Origin: Streptomyces sp. NRRL B-24484
GTDB taxonomy: Bacteria; Actinomycetota; Actinomycetes; Streptomycetales; Streptomycetaceae
Direction: 5' to 3'
Assembly: GCF_000717715.1 (NCBI RefSeq)
Contig: NZ_JOAI01000039.1
Coordinates: 1 to 64,000 of the forward strand
Length of the DNA: 64,000 bases
Part shown: positions 16,942 to 24,890 of the stretch, in pieces
How positions within the stretch are numbered: position 1 is the stretch's first letter
How the letters are laid out: each line of letters begins with the position of its first letter
Notes under the pieces: generated by a model
Databases searched by the model: none
Seen by the model: the letters and a program-made list of their open reading frames with translations, nothing else
Told to the model about the DNA's origin: nothing
Made by a program: the position numbers and the translations under genes

Positions 16942-17631
16942 ATGCCCACGCTGCTGCTCGTCCGTCACGGCCGATCGACCGCCAACACCGCCGGTGTCCT
17001 GGCCGGCTGGACGCCCGGCGTGGAACTCGACGACACCGGCCGGGAGCAGGCCGCGAGCCTCGTCGGCCGACTCTCCGGGCTGCCGCTGGCGCACGCCGTC
17101 ACCAGCCCGCTGGAGCGCTGCCGGCAGACCCTCGCCCCGCTGCTCGCCGCCCGCCCCGAACTCGGCGACGCCGCCGTCGACGAGCGGCTCGGCGAGTGCA
17201 AGTACGGCGACTGGACGGGCCGCCCGCTGCACGAGCTCGCCAAGGAGCCGCTCTGGCGCACCGTGCAGGACCACGCCTCCGCGGCGGCCTTCCCCGGCGG
17301 CGAGTCGCTGCGCGACCTCAGCCACCGCACCGTCGAGGCCGTCCGCGAGTGGGACGCGAAGGTCGCCGCCGAGCACGGCGACGACGCCCTCTGGCTCGCC
17401 TGCAGCCACGGCGACGTGATCAAGGCCGTGGTCGCCGACGCGCTCGGCCTGCACCTCGACCAGTTCCAGCGGATCTCCGTCGACCCCTGCTCGGTCACCG
17501 CGATCCGCTACACCCCGCACCGCCCCTTCCTGCTGCGCCTCGGCGACACCGGCGGCCTGGCCGGTCTCGCCCCGAAGCAGCAGCCCGCCCAGGTGCCCGG
17601 CGGCGACGCCGTGGTGGGCGGAACGAGCTGA
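16942..17631 (+). CDS. histidine phosphatase family protein (MSMEG_4193 type)
   Basis: A 229-residue histidine phosphatase. The phospho-accepting His sits in LLVRHGRSTAN and the second His in ACSHGDVIKAV, with the Arg in SPLERCRQT. Family relatives in actinobacteria sit, as here, beside DUF3090 and mshC genes; the in vivo substrate is unknown. The ATG lacks a ribosome-binding site but stands seven bases after TAGGCT, so a leaderless mRNA is likely. The C-terminus is Gly/Pro-rich and probably disordered. The DUF3090 gene follows after 46 bases and has its own -10 element. Confidence 0.88.
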   Translation: MPTLLLVRHGRSTANTAGVLAGWTPGVELDDTGREQAASLVGRLSGLPLAHAVTSPLERCRQTLAPLLAARPELGDAAVDERLGECKYGDWTGRPLHELAKEPLWRTVQDHASAAAFPGGESLRDLSHRTVEAVREWDAKVAAEHGDDALWLACSHGDVIKAVVADALGLHLDQFQRISVDPCSVTAIRYTPHRPFLLRLGDTGGLAGLAPKQQPAQVPGGDAVVGGTS

Positions 17632-17677
17632 GCCGACCGGTCGCCGCGTCCGCGCGGCGCACGCCGTAGGGTGGCCG

Positions 17678-18277
17678 ATGAGCCCCCGTCCGATCCCGAT
17701 CCGGAGCGAGAGAGTGCCCCGTCAGGTCTTCTTCTACGACCAGCCAGAGCGGTTCGTGGCCGGCACCGTCGGCCAGCCCGGATCCCGGGCGTTCTACCTG
17801 CAGGCCAGTGCCCGGGGTCGGATCACCAGCGTGCTGCTCGAGAAGGCCCAGGTGGCCGCGCTCGCCGAACGCGTCGAGGAGGTCCTCGACGAGGCGCTGC
17901 GACGCAGCGGGGGATCGGCCGCGATCCCCGCCGTCGCCCCCGCCGAACTGCTCGACAGCGCCCCGCTCGACGTGCCGCTGGAGCAGGAGTTCCGGGTCGG
18001 CACCATGGCGCTCGCCTGGGACACCGTCGACGAGCGGCTCGTCGTCGAGGCCCAGGCCCTGGTCGAGGAGGCCGAGGAGGACGAGAACGCCCTCTACGAG
18101 GACGACGAGAACGGCCCCGACATGCTCCGGGTCCGGCTCACCGGCGCGATGGCCCGGGTCTTCGCCAAGCGCGCGCTCGACCTGGTCGCCGCCGGCCGCA
18201 AGCCCTGCCCGTTCTGCAACCTTCCCCTCGACCCGGAGGGCCACCTGTGCCCGCGCGCGAACGGGTACCGGCGCTGA
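17678..18277 (+). CDS. DUF3090 family protein
   Basis: A 199-residue conserved actinobacterial protein of unknown function. Recognised from RQVFFYDQPERFVAGTVGQPG at the N-terminus and the Cys-rich end CPFCNLPLDPEGHLCPR, which resembles a small zinc-binding knuckle. An acidic loop (EEAEEDENALYEDDENG) lies at about residues 130-146. Two starts compete: the ATG at 17678, five bases after TAGGGT and thus leaderless, and the GTG at 17714 with GGAG seven bases upstream, which gives the shorter N-terminus common in the family. Its 3' end overlaps the next gene by 31 bases, so the two are translated together. Confidence 0.82.
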   Translation: MSPRPIPIRSERVPRQVFFYDQPERFVAGTVGQPGSRAFYLQASARGRITSVLLEKAQVAALAERVEEVLDEALRRSGGSAAIPAVAPAELLDSAPLDVPLEQEFRVGTMALAWDTVDERLVVEAQALVEEAEEDENALYEDDENGPDMLRVRLTGAMARVFAKRALDLVAAGRKPCPFCNLPLDPEGHLCPRANGYRR

Positions 18278-19119
18278 GCGCGGACGGCCTCCCGGGCACC
18301 GACCCGGCCACCAGCGCCGCGCTCGCCGCCGACGTGCCCACCGCCCTCGCCCTGCTCGGCGCCGGCGAACTGGCCGTGCACGGCCGCCTCACCGACGCCT
18401 CCAACGCGGTGCTGTACTGCACCGTGACGCTGGACGGCACCACCGCCCCCTGCGTCTACAAGCCGGTGGCCGGCGAACGGCCGCTCTGGGACTTCCCCGA
18501 CGGCACCCTCGCCGGCCGGGAGACCGCCGCGTACGAGCTCTCCGCCGCCACCGGCTGGGCGCTCGTCCCGCCCACCGTGCTGAGGGACGGCCCGGCCGGC
18601 CCCGGCATGGTGCAGCTCTGGGTCGAACCCGACCCCGGGGCACCCGAACTGCTCGACCTGCAGGACCCGGCCGGGCCCCAACGGGGCTGGCTGCCGATCG
18701 TCCGTGCCGAGGTCGAGGGCGGCCGCACCGCACTGCTCGTCCACCGCGACGACGAACGGCTGCGCCGACTCGCCGTCCTCGACGCCGTGATCAACAACGC
18801 CGACCGCAAGGGCGGCCACTGGATACCCGCCGCCGACGGGCGGATCTACGGCATCGACCACGGCGTGACCTTCAACACCGAGAACAAGCTGCGCACCCTG
18901 CTCTGGGGCTGGGCCGAGCAGCCGCTCACCCCCGAGGCCGTCGAGGTGCTCGGCCGGCTCGCCGCAGACCTGCCGGGAGCCCTAGGGGAGCGGCTGCGGC
19001 CGCACCTGACCCCGGCCGAACTGGAGGCCACGGGCCACCGGATCGACGCGCTGCTCAAGGCCGGACGGCATCCGCTGCCCTCCCCGCACTGGCCGTCGAT
19101 CCCCTGGCCCCCGCTCTGA
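18247..19119 (+). CDS. SCO1664 family protein, PI3/PI4-kinase-like fold
   Basis: A 290-residue protein of the SCO1664 family. CVYKPVAGERPLWDFP contains the likely nucleotide-binding Lys, AVINNADRKGGHWI resembles the catalytic loop of phosphatidylinositol kinases, and YGIDHGVTFN takes the place of the metal-binding DFG-like motif. It may therefore be a small-molecule or protein kinase; nothing in the sequence shows the substrate. The GTG at 18247 lies inside the DUF3090 gene and has GGAGG seven bases upstream. The gene pair sits directly before mshC, a conserved neighbourhood in actinobacteria, so a link to mycothiol metabolism is possible but unproven. Confidence 0.82.
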   Translation: MPARERVPALSADGLPGTDPATSAALAADVPTALALLGAGELAVHGRLTDASNAVLYCTVTLDGTTAPCVYKPVAGERPLWDFPDGTLAGRETAAYELSAATGWALVPPTVLRDGPAGPGMVQLWVEPDPGAPELLDLQDPAGPQRGWLPIVRAEVEGGRTALLVHRDDERLRRLAVLDAVINNADRKGGHWIPAADGRIYGIDHGVTFNTENKLRTLLWGWAEQPLTPEAVEVLGRLAADLPGALGERLRPHLTPAELEATGHRIDALLKAGRHPLPSPHWPSIPWPPL

Positions 19120-19168
19120 GGCACCGCGGACGGCACCGCGAACGGCGGGGCAGCGACGGGGTCGGGGC

Positions 19169-19201
19169 GGGGTCGCGGCGGGGTCGCGGCGGGGTCGCGG
19201 C
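19169..19201. repeat. 11-bp tandem repeat, three copies
   Basis: GGGGTCGCGGC repeated three times head to tail (19169, 19180, 19191), with a degenerate partial copy before it, between the SCO1664-family gene and mshC. No function is evident. Confidence 0.8.
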
Positions 19202-19271
19202 GGGGGAGGATTCCGGCCGATCCCGATGACTGGTTAGCCTTTCAAATGATCGCCCGGTTAGAGTCGGAACC

Positions 19272-20501
19272 ATGCATGCCTGGCCCGCCTCCGAGGTTCC
19301 CGCCCTGCCTGGTCAGGGGCTTCCCCTTCGTGTCTTCGACACCGCCACGAGCAGTGTCCGCGCGATCGTGCCCGAGGGCCCGACCGCCCGCCTGTACGTC
19401 TGCGGCATCACCCCGTACGACGCCACCCACCTGGGCCACGCCGCCACCTACAACACCTTCGACCTGGTGCAGCGGGTCTGGAAGGACGCCGGCCACGACG
19501 TCCTCTACGTCCAGAACGTCACCGACGTCGACGACCCGCTCCTGGAGCGCGCCGTCGCCACCGGTCAGGACTGGACGGAGCTCGCGGCCCGCGAGACCGC
19601 CCTCTTCCGCGAGGACATGACCGCCCTGCGGATGCTCCCGCCCGCCCACTACGTCGGCGCCGTCGAGTCGATCCCGTGGATCGTCCCGCTGGTCAAGCAG
19701 CTGCTCGCCACCGGCGCCGCCTACGAGCTGGACGGCGACATCTACTTCTCCGTCGACGCCGACCCCCGCTTCGGCGAGGTCTCCGGCCTCGGCCGGGACG
19801 CCATGATGCCGGTCTTCGCCGAGCGCGGCGGCGACCCGCAGCGCCCCGGCAAGAAGCACCCGCTGGACGCCCTGCTCTGGCTCTCCGCCCGCCCGGGCGA
19901 GCCCGCCTGGGACACCGAGCTCGGCCACGGCCGGCCCGGCTGGCACATCGAGTGCGTCGCGATCGCGCTGAAGTACCTCGGCATGTCCTTCGACATCCAG
20001 GGCGGCGGCAGCGACCTGTCCTTCCCGCACCACGAGATGGGCGCCGCGCACGCGCAGGTCGCCACTGGCGAACACCCCTACGCCCAGGCGTACGTGCACG
20101 CCGGCATGGTCGCGCTGGACGGTCACAAGATGTCCAAGTCCCGCGGCAACCTGGTGTTCGTCTCCAAGCTGCGGCGCGAGGGCGTCGACCCGGCGGCGAT
20201 CAGGCTCGCCCTGCTCGCCCACCACTACCGCAGCGACTGGGAGTGGACCGAGCAGGACCTCGCCCAGGCCGAGAAGCGGCTCGCCCTCTGGCGCGCCGCC
20301 GTCTCCCGGCCGGACGGGCCCCCGGCGGAGGGGATGCTCGCCGAGATGCGGGCCGCTCTCGCGGAGGACCTGGACGCGCCGGGTGCGCTGGAAGCGGTGG
20401 ACCGCTGGGCCGCGGCACAGGCCGCCGACGGCGGCGAGGACATCGGCGCCCCGGGGCTGGTCTCCCGCGCGGTGGACGCCCTCCTGGGCGTGGCGCTGTG
20501 A
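19272..20501 (+). CDS. mshC: cysteine:1-D-myo-inosityl 2-amino-2-deoxy-alpha-D-glucopyranoside ligase
   Basis: MshC, 409 residues, joins cysteine to GlcN-inositol with ATP in mycothiol biosynthesis, a cytoplasmic step specific to actinobacteria. It derives from cysteinyl-tRNA synthetase: the HIGH-type motif THLGHA follows the zinc Cys in [17 protein letters not shown] carries further zinc ligands, and KMSKS appears as [10 protein letters not shown]. The short C-terminus lacks the tRNA-binding region of CysS, which supports MshC. The ATG at 19272 stands seven bases after TAGAGT without a ribosome-binding site, so translation is probably leaderless. Followed by a strong hairpin. Confidence 0.95.
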   Translation: MHAWPASEVPALPGQGLPLRVFDTATSSVRAIVPEGPTARLYVCGITPYDATHLGHAATYNTFDLVQRVWKDAGHDVLYVQNVTDVDDPLLERAVATGQDWTELAARETALFREDMTALRMLPPAHYVGAVESIPWIVPLVKQLLATGAAYELDGDIYFSVDADPRFGEVSGLGRDAMMPVFAERGGDPQRPGKKHPLDALLWLSARPGEPAWDTELGHGRPGWHIECVAIALKYLGMSFDIQGGGSDLSFPHHEMGAAHAQVATGEHPYAQAYVHAGMVALDGHKMSKSRGNLVFVSKLRREGVDPAAIRLALLAHHYRSDWEWTEQDLAQAEKRLALWRAAVSRPDGPPAEGMLAEMRAALAEDLDAPGALEAVDRWAAAQAADGGEDIGAPGLVSRAVDALLGVAL

Positions 20502-20524
20502 CGCTGCGCGAACACTGACGGGTC

Positions 20525-20560
20525 AACCACAGGGGCGCGGTCCCCCGCGCCCCTGTGGTT
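20525..20560. terminator. bidirectional hairpin after mshC
   Basis: Perfect 16-bp stem (20525-20540 and 20545-20560) with loop TCCC between mshC and the convergent PAC2 gene. Its core CAGGGGCGCGG resembles the dispersed Streptomyces repeat also seen near 46.8 kb. Confidence 0.8.
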
Positions 20561-20564
20561 GCCG

Positions 20565-21518
20565 CTACTCGTCGTCGCCGGACTTGTCCTCCGGCTTGTC
20601 CTCGGGGTCGTCCTCGTCCTTGTCGGACTTGGACTCGGTGGCGTGGCCGGCGACGGGCTTCTCGCCGGTCGGGCCGAGGTTCTCGCGGCGCCGCAGGTAC
20701 CGCTCGAACTCACGGGCGATGGCGTCGCCGGACGCCTCCGGCAGTTCGGCGGTGTCCTGTGCCTCCTCCAGCTGCTGCACGTACTCGGCGACCTCGCTGT
20801 CCTCGGAGGCCAGCTGGTCCACCCCGAGCTGCCAGGCACGGGAGTCCTCGGCCAGCTCGCCCGGCGGGATCCGCAGGTCGAGCAGGTCCTCCAGCTTGTT
20901 GATCAGCGCGAGGGTGGCCTTGGGGTTGGGCGGCTGCGCCACGTAGTGCGGTACCGCGGCCCAGAGCGTCACGGCCGGCACCCCGGCGTGCGCGCAGGCC
21001 TCCTGCAGGACGCCGACGATGCCGGTCGGCCCCTCGTACTTGCTCTCCTCCAGGTCGAGCGTGCGGGCCAGCGCCGCGTCCGAGGTGACCCCGCTGACGG
21101 GGACCGGGCGGCTGTGCGGGGTGTCCCCGAGGAGCGCGCCGAGGATGACCACCAGTTCGACGCCCAGCTCGTGGGCGAAGCCGAGCAGCTCGTTGCAGTA
21201 GGAGCGCCAGCGCATGCTGGGCTCGATGCCGCGGACCAGCACGAGGTCCCTGGTCTTCGGCTCGTTCACCCGGACCACCGAGAGACGGGTGGTCGGCCAG
21301 GTGATCCGGCGCACGCCGCCGTCCAGCCAGATGGTGGGGCGGTTGACCTGGAAGTCGTAGTAGTCCTCGGCGTCGAGCGCGGCGAAGACCTTGCCGCCCC
21401 AGGTCTCGTCCAGGTGTCCGACGGCGGCCGAGGCGGCGTCGCCGGCGTCGTTCCAGCCCTCGAAGGCGCAGATCATCACCGGGTCGATCAACTCGGGAAC
21501 GTCCTCCAGCTCGATCAC
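20565..21518 (-). CDS. PAC2 family protein
   Basis: A 317-residue PAC2-domain protein. The family is related to proteasome assembly chaperones in fold; in actinobacteria its role is not established. Seen are CAFEGWNDAGDAAS, WRSYCNELLGFAHELG and the final acidic/Lys-rich tail (SKSDKDEDDPEDKPEDKS), which is probably disordered. The GTG at 21518 is chosen from the family N-terminus (IELEDVPELIDPVM) and a GGGAG box upstream; the frame remains open further upstream. It faces mshC across a terminator. The presence of a proteasome locus 30 kb away is noted, but a link is only a guess. Confidence 0.87.
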   Translation of the reverse strand: MIELEDVPELIDPVMICAFEGWNDAGDAASAAVGHLDETWGGKVFAALDAEDYYDFQVNRPTIWLDGGVRRITWPTTRLSVVRVNEPKTRDLVLVRGIEPSMRWRSYCNELLGFAHELGVELVVILGALLGDTPHSRPVPVSGVTSDAALARTLDLEESKYEGPTGIVGVLQEACAHAGVPAVTLWAAVPHYVAQPPNPKATLALINKLEDLLDLRIPPGELAEDSRAWQLGVDQLASEDSEVAEYVQQLEEAQDTAELPEASGDAIAREFERYLRRRENLGPTGEKPVAGHATESKSDKDEDDPEDKPEDKSGDDE

Positions 21519-21677
21519 CCAGCGTCTCCCTCCGTCGACCGGTGCCGCCCCCCTCCCGGCCCCGCGGACCGGTGGCCGGCTGCCGGCCTGTCGAACCTCG
21601 CGTGGAACGCCCCGTTCCACGGTCCCTACCTGCCCAGCCTACGGGCTTTGATGCCTTCCCAGGCCGGAGTGGGAAGC

Positions 21678-22478
21678 CTATCCGAGCGCGGCGTCCGACA
21701 CGCTCGGCAGGTAGCCGTCGGACTGCCCGGCGGCCTTCGGGTGGTACGACTCCCACAGCGGCAGGGTGATCGGGTGGATCCACTCGTCCGAGCCGCCCCG
21801 GCACGCTCCGTGGCCGTCGAAGGCCGCCCGGACGTCGGCGAAGCGGAAGCCCTGCTTGGCCGCCTGACGCTCGATCAGATCGTCCAGGGCGTCGGTGAGG
21901 GCGTTGAAGCGGGCCCGGCGGGCCTCGGTGCCGATCAGACAGGTGGCGGCGGTGCCGAGCAGGTGCGGGTAGCCGGTGACGACGACGCGCGCGGCCGGGG
22001 CCTCGGCGTCCAGGGCGCGGTAGAGGGTGTCGAGGCGGCCCGGGAGCTCCTCGCGCAGCCGGCGCTCGGACTCGTCCAGGGCGGCGTCGCAGTGCGCGTC
22101 GGTGGTGAGCGGCTGCAGGCAGGCGACGACGGCGTCGCCGAAGCCCAGGTCGTTGCCGCCTGCGGTGAGGGTGACGAGCGTGGTGTCGGCGGGCACCCGC
22201 GGGACCTGGTCGCGCTGCACGTCGGCGGTGGCGGCGCCGTTGCAGGCGGCGAAGAGGAATGCGGCCGGCCCGTTCGCGGCCCGCCACAGCTCGGGGTAGG
22301 AGCGGGTGGACCGGTGGCAGTCGGCGCTCACCGGGTCGTAGCCGCCCGCGCCGACGCCGGCGGCGTAGGAGTCGCCGAGCGCCGCGTAGCGGGCCGCGGG
22401 GGCGGCGCCGGCCGGGGCGGCGGTGGGCAGCAGGAGCAGGGGAGCGGCTGCGAGGGCGGCGAGCAGCTTGGGACGCAC
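21678..22478 (-). CDS. secreted SGNH/GDSL hydrolase
   Basis: A 266-residue secreted esterase/lipase-like protein. A signal peptide (residues 1 to about 27, ending APAGAAPA) is followed by the nucleophile block YAALGDSYAAG, the oxyanion residues in TAGGNDLGFG and a C-terminal catalytic His in WESYHPKAAG. The Asp usually three residues before that His is Ser here, as in Streptomyces esterases that work with a Ser-His dyad. Six Cys residues suggest three disulfides. The GTG at 22478 has GGAG six bases upstream. It is divergent from the LacI regulator gene; the two share a 156-base intergenic region. Confidence 0.88.
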   Translation of the reverse strand: MRPKLLAALAAAPLLLLPTAAPAGAAPAARYAALGDSYAAGVGAGGYDPVSADCHRSTRSYPELWRAANGPAAFLFAACNGAATADVQRDQVPRVPADTTLVTLTAGGNDLGFGDAVVACLQPLTTDAHCDAALDESERRLREELPGRLDTLYRALDAEAPAARVVVTGYPHLLGTAATCLIGTEARRARFNALTDALDDLIERQAAKQGFRFADVRAAFDGHGACRGGSDEWIHPITLPLWESYHPKAAGQSDGYLPSVSDAALG

Positions 22479-22596
22479 GGGGCACTCCGGTTCTGGGGGG
22501 GCCTGCGGGGAGGCCGGGACGGCGCCAGATGACGCGCCGTCACGCATGGTAGCCAATCGCATGCGGAGTGAGAGTGTGACAAGCTCTGCAAATTCA

Positions 22597-22627
22597 CGCA
22601 AGCGGTTTGCGCTTTTTGCCGTACACT
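22597..22627 (+). promoter_or_regulatory. LacI gene promoter with overlapping candidate operator
   Basis: CGCAA-N5-TTGCG (22597-22611) is an inverted repeat in the position of the -35 element; TACACT (22622-22627) is a -10 hexamer ending seven bases before the regulator ATG. LacI proteins often bind such sites with central symmetry, so autoregulation is likely. Confidence 0.55.
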
Positions 22628-22634
22628 CGCAGCC

Positions 22635-23648
22635 ATGACACGACGACTTGCCGAAGTGGCGAAGAAGGTCGGGGTGAGCGAGGCGACCGTCAGCCGGGTG
22701 CTGAACGAGAAGCCCGGCGTCTCCGAGGCGACCCGGGCCGCGGTGCTGACCGCGCTCGACGTGCTCGGCTACGAGCGCCCCACCCAGCTGCGCGGCGAGC
22801 GGGCCCGCCTCGTGGGCCTCGTCCTGCCGGAGCTGCAGAACCCGATCTTCCCCGCGTTCGCCGAGGTCGTCAGCGGTGCGCTGGCCGGCCAGGGCTTCAC
22901 GCCGGTGCTCTGCACCCAGACCGCGGGCGGCGTCTCGGAGGCGGACTACGTGGACCTGCTGCTGGAGCAGCAGGTGTCCGGGATCGTGTTCTTCGGCGGC
23001 CTGTACGCCCAGGGCGACGCCCCGCACGAGCACTACGACCGGCTCGCCGAGCGCAGCCTGCCGACGGTGCTGCTCAACGCGGCCATCGAGGACCTGGACT
23101 TCCCCAGGGTGTCCTGCGACGACGCGGTCGCCGTCGAGCAGGCCGTCGGCCACCTGCACCAGTTGGGCCACCGCAAGATCGGCCTGGTGCTGGGCCCCGC
23201 CGACCACGTGCCCTCGCAGCGCAAGCTCGGCGCGGCCCGTGCGGCGCTGGCCAAGGCCGGTGTCGACCTGCCCGACGAGCACGTGGAGCAGGCCCTGTTC
23301 AGCCTGGAGGGCGGCCAGGCGGCGACCACCCGGCTGCTGCGCCAGGGCGTCACCGGCGTGGTCTGCGCGAGCGACCCGCTGGCGCTCGGGGCCGTCCGCG
23401 CGGTGCGCCGGGCCGGCCTGTCGGTGCCCGGCGACGTGTCGGTGATCGGGTACGACGACTCCTCGTTCATGATGTGCACCGACCCGCCGCTGACCACGGT
23501 CCGTCAGCCCATCGAGGCGATGGGCCGGGCGGCCGTCGAGCTGCTGGTGGGGGAGATCGCCGGGGTCAAGGTCACCCACGACGAGCTGCTCTTCGAGCCG
23601 GAGCTGGTCGTCCGCGGGTCCACCGCGCCGGTGCGCGACCGGGGTTGA
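22635..23648 (+). CDS. LacI family transcriptional regulator
   Basis: A 337-residue LacI/GalR-type repressor. The N-terminal helix-turn-helix with hinge reads RLAEVAKKVGVSEATVSRVLNEK...RAAVLTALDVLGYERP, followed by a periplasmic-binding-protein-like effector domain (residues about 60-330). LGLVLPELQNPIFP-type residues line the sugar pocket. The gene stands immediately upstream of secreted glucan-binding and glucan-degrading proteins and a sugar ABC transporter, so it most likely senses an oligosaccharide or phosphorylated sugar and represses that set. The ATG is seven bases after TACACT with no ribosome-binding site, hence probably leaderless. A T-tailed hairpin follows. Confidence 0.9.
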   Translation: MTRRLAEVAKKVGVSEATVSRVLNEKPGVSEATRAAVLTALDVLGYERPTQLRGERARLVGLVLPELQNPIFPAFAEVVSGALAGQGFTPVLCTQTAGGVSEADYVDLLLEQQVSGIVFFGGLYAQGDAPHEHYDRLAERSLPTVLLNAAIEDLDFPRVSCDDAVAVEQAVGHLHQLGHRKIGLVLGPADHVPSQRKLGAARAALAKAGVDLPDEHVEQALFSLEGGQAATTRLLRQGVTGVVCASDPLALGAVRAVRRAGLSVPGDVSVIGYDDSSFMMCTDPPLTTVRQPIEAMGRAAVELLVGEIAGVKVTHDELLFEPELVVRGSTAPVRDRG

Positions 23649-23697
23649 CGCCCCGGGAGGAATCCCCGCAAGCCACCCCCTGACGGACCGTCGGACC

Positions 23698-23727
23698 AAG
23701 GGCGGGCACTTCGGTGCCCGCCCTTTT
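23698..23727 (+). terminator. intrinsic terminator of the LacI gene
   Basis: 12-bp stem (23698-23709 and 23714-23725) with a TTCG tetraloop and a TTTT tract, 50 bases after the stop codon. It separates the regulator from the secreted proteins. Confidence 0.85.
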
Positions 23728-23753
23728 CGCGTGCCCGCATGCGGCGCGATCCG

Positions 23754-23800
23754 TTGACATGCTTGTAGCACCTCTGTAACTCTTGGCTGCCATCGCGCAA
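23754..23800 (+). promoter_or_regulatory. promoter and candidate LacI-type half operator
   Basis: TTGACA (23754-23759), a 17-base spacer and TAACTC (23777-23782) form a strong vegetative promoter for this GC content. CGCGCAA (23794-23800) lies just downstream of the expected transcription start and matches the motif repeated before the ABC transporter. Confidence 0.5.
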
Positions 23801-23867
23801 AACTCAAACAGTTCAACGTCATATTCGCGATTCCTTCTGCAACTTCCCCCCACGAAGGCAGGACCCC

Positions 23868-24698
23868 ATGGGAATCTCGCGCCGCTCGCTCCTCCTGACG
23901 GCGGCCGCGTCCTCGACAGCCGGCCTGCTGCCGACCGCGTCCGCCCGCGCGGCCGGCAGCCCGCCCGGGGACGTCGTCGGCAGGATCACCGTCGGCTACC
24001 AGGGCTGGTTCGCCTGCCCCGGGGACGGCGCGCCGATCAACGGCTGGTGGCACTGGTCCCGGGACTGGTCGCAGGCGCCGTCGCCGACGAACGACGCCCT
24101 GCGCGCCTGGCCGGACATGCGCGAGTACACCGCCGGCCACCGCACGGCCTACGGCCCGCTCGGCGACGGCACCGCCTGCTCCTCCGACCACTACCTGCGG
24201 CTCACCGCCGACGGCGGCCGGATGCGCAAGGGGCAGCTCGCGCTGACCCCCGTCCGGCCCACCCCGCCGCCGCCCGCCGGGGACCTCGCCCTGCGCAGGC
24301 CGACCGCCGAGAGCAGCCGCACCCAGGTCTACGGCAGCGGCAACGCCGTCGACGGAGACCCGAACTCGTACTGGGAGAGCGCCAACAGCGCCTTCCCGCA
24401 GTGGATCCAGGCCGACCTGCAGGCGGTGCACCCCGTCCGGCGGCCGGTCCTCGCGGTGCCGCCCGCCCCGGCGTGGGCCGCCCGCACCCAGACGGTCGCC
24501 GTGCTCGGCTCCACCGACGGCACCGCCTTCACCACCCGGGCAGGCGCCGCCGGGTACCGCCTCGACCCGGCCACCGGCAACACCGTGACGCTCACCCTGC
24601 CCGCCGCCGTGCAATCCCGTTACCTCCGGCTGCAGTTCACCGGCAGCACCGGCTGGCCGGCCGGGCAGCTCTCCGCGCTGCAGGCCTTCGCCCAGTAG
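23868..24698 (+). CDS. secreted GH71/99-like protein lacking its catalytic core, with C-terminal CBM32 domain
   Basis: A 276-residue protein with a twin-arginine-type signal (SRRSLLLTAAASS). The mature N-terminus VGRITVGYQGWFACPGDGAP...NGWWHWSRDWSQAPSP...AWPDMREYT is the start of a GH71/99-like family of secreted hydrolases, and DGTACSSDHYLRLTADGGRMRKGQ is the end of that domain. The roughly 230 residues expected between them are missing, in frame, with the junction at PLGDGTACS. A Pro linker and an F5/8-type C (CBM32) domain follow (residues about 142-276, with YWESANSAFPQWIQADL). It can hardly be catalytic but could bind glycans. AAGG-CAGG lies upstream of the ATG. The GH87 gene follows. 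Confidence 0.72.
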   Translation: MGISRRSLLLTAAASSTAGLLPTASARAAGSPPGDVVGRITVGYQGWFACPGDGAPINGWWHWSRDWSQAPSPTNDALRAWPDMREYTAGHRTAYGPLGDGTACSSDHYLRLTADGGRMRKGQLALTPVRPTPPPPAGDLALRRPTAESSRTQVYGSGNAVDGDPNSYWESANSAFPQWIQADLQAVHPVRRPVLAVPPAPAWAARTQTVAVLGSTDGTAFTTRAGAAGYRLDPATGNTVTLTLPAAVQSRYLRLQFTGSTGWPAGQLSALQAFAQ

Positions 24699-24763
24699 CG
24701 CCCGTCCGGCCGGCACGCCGGCCCCGCGCACCGGCGCGGGAGGGACGGACACCTCACAGACCT

Positions 24764-24790
24764 CGGGCCGCCGACCACCCCGGCGGCCCG
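24764..24790 (+). terminator. weak hairpin between the CBM32 and GH87 genes
   Basis: 10-bp stem (24764-24773 and 24781-24790), seven-base loop, no T tract. It may attenuate rather than stop transcription into the GH87 gene. Confidence 0.4.
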
Positions 24791-24890
24791 ATCCGGGGCA
24801 TGCCCCGGCGCACCCCCAGGGGTGCTCGCGCGGCGGAGCCGGGGGCCGCCACGCCGCGCACCGCAACGACACCCGAGACAGAGGGACACG

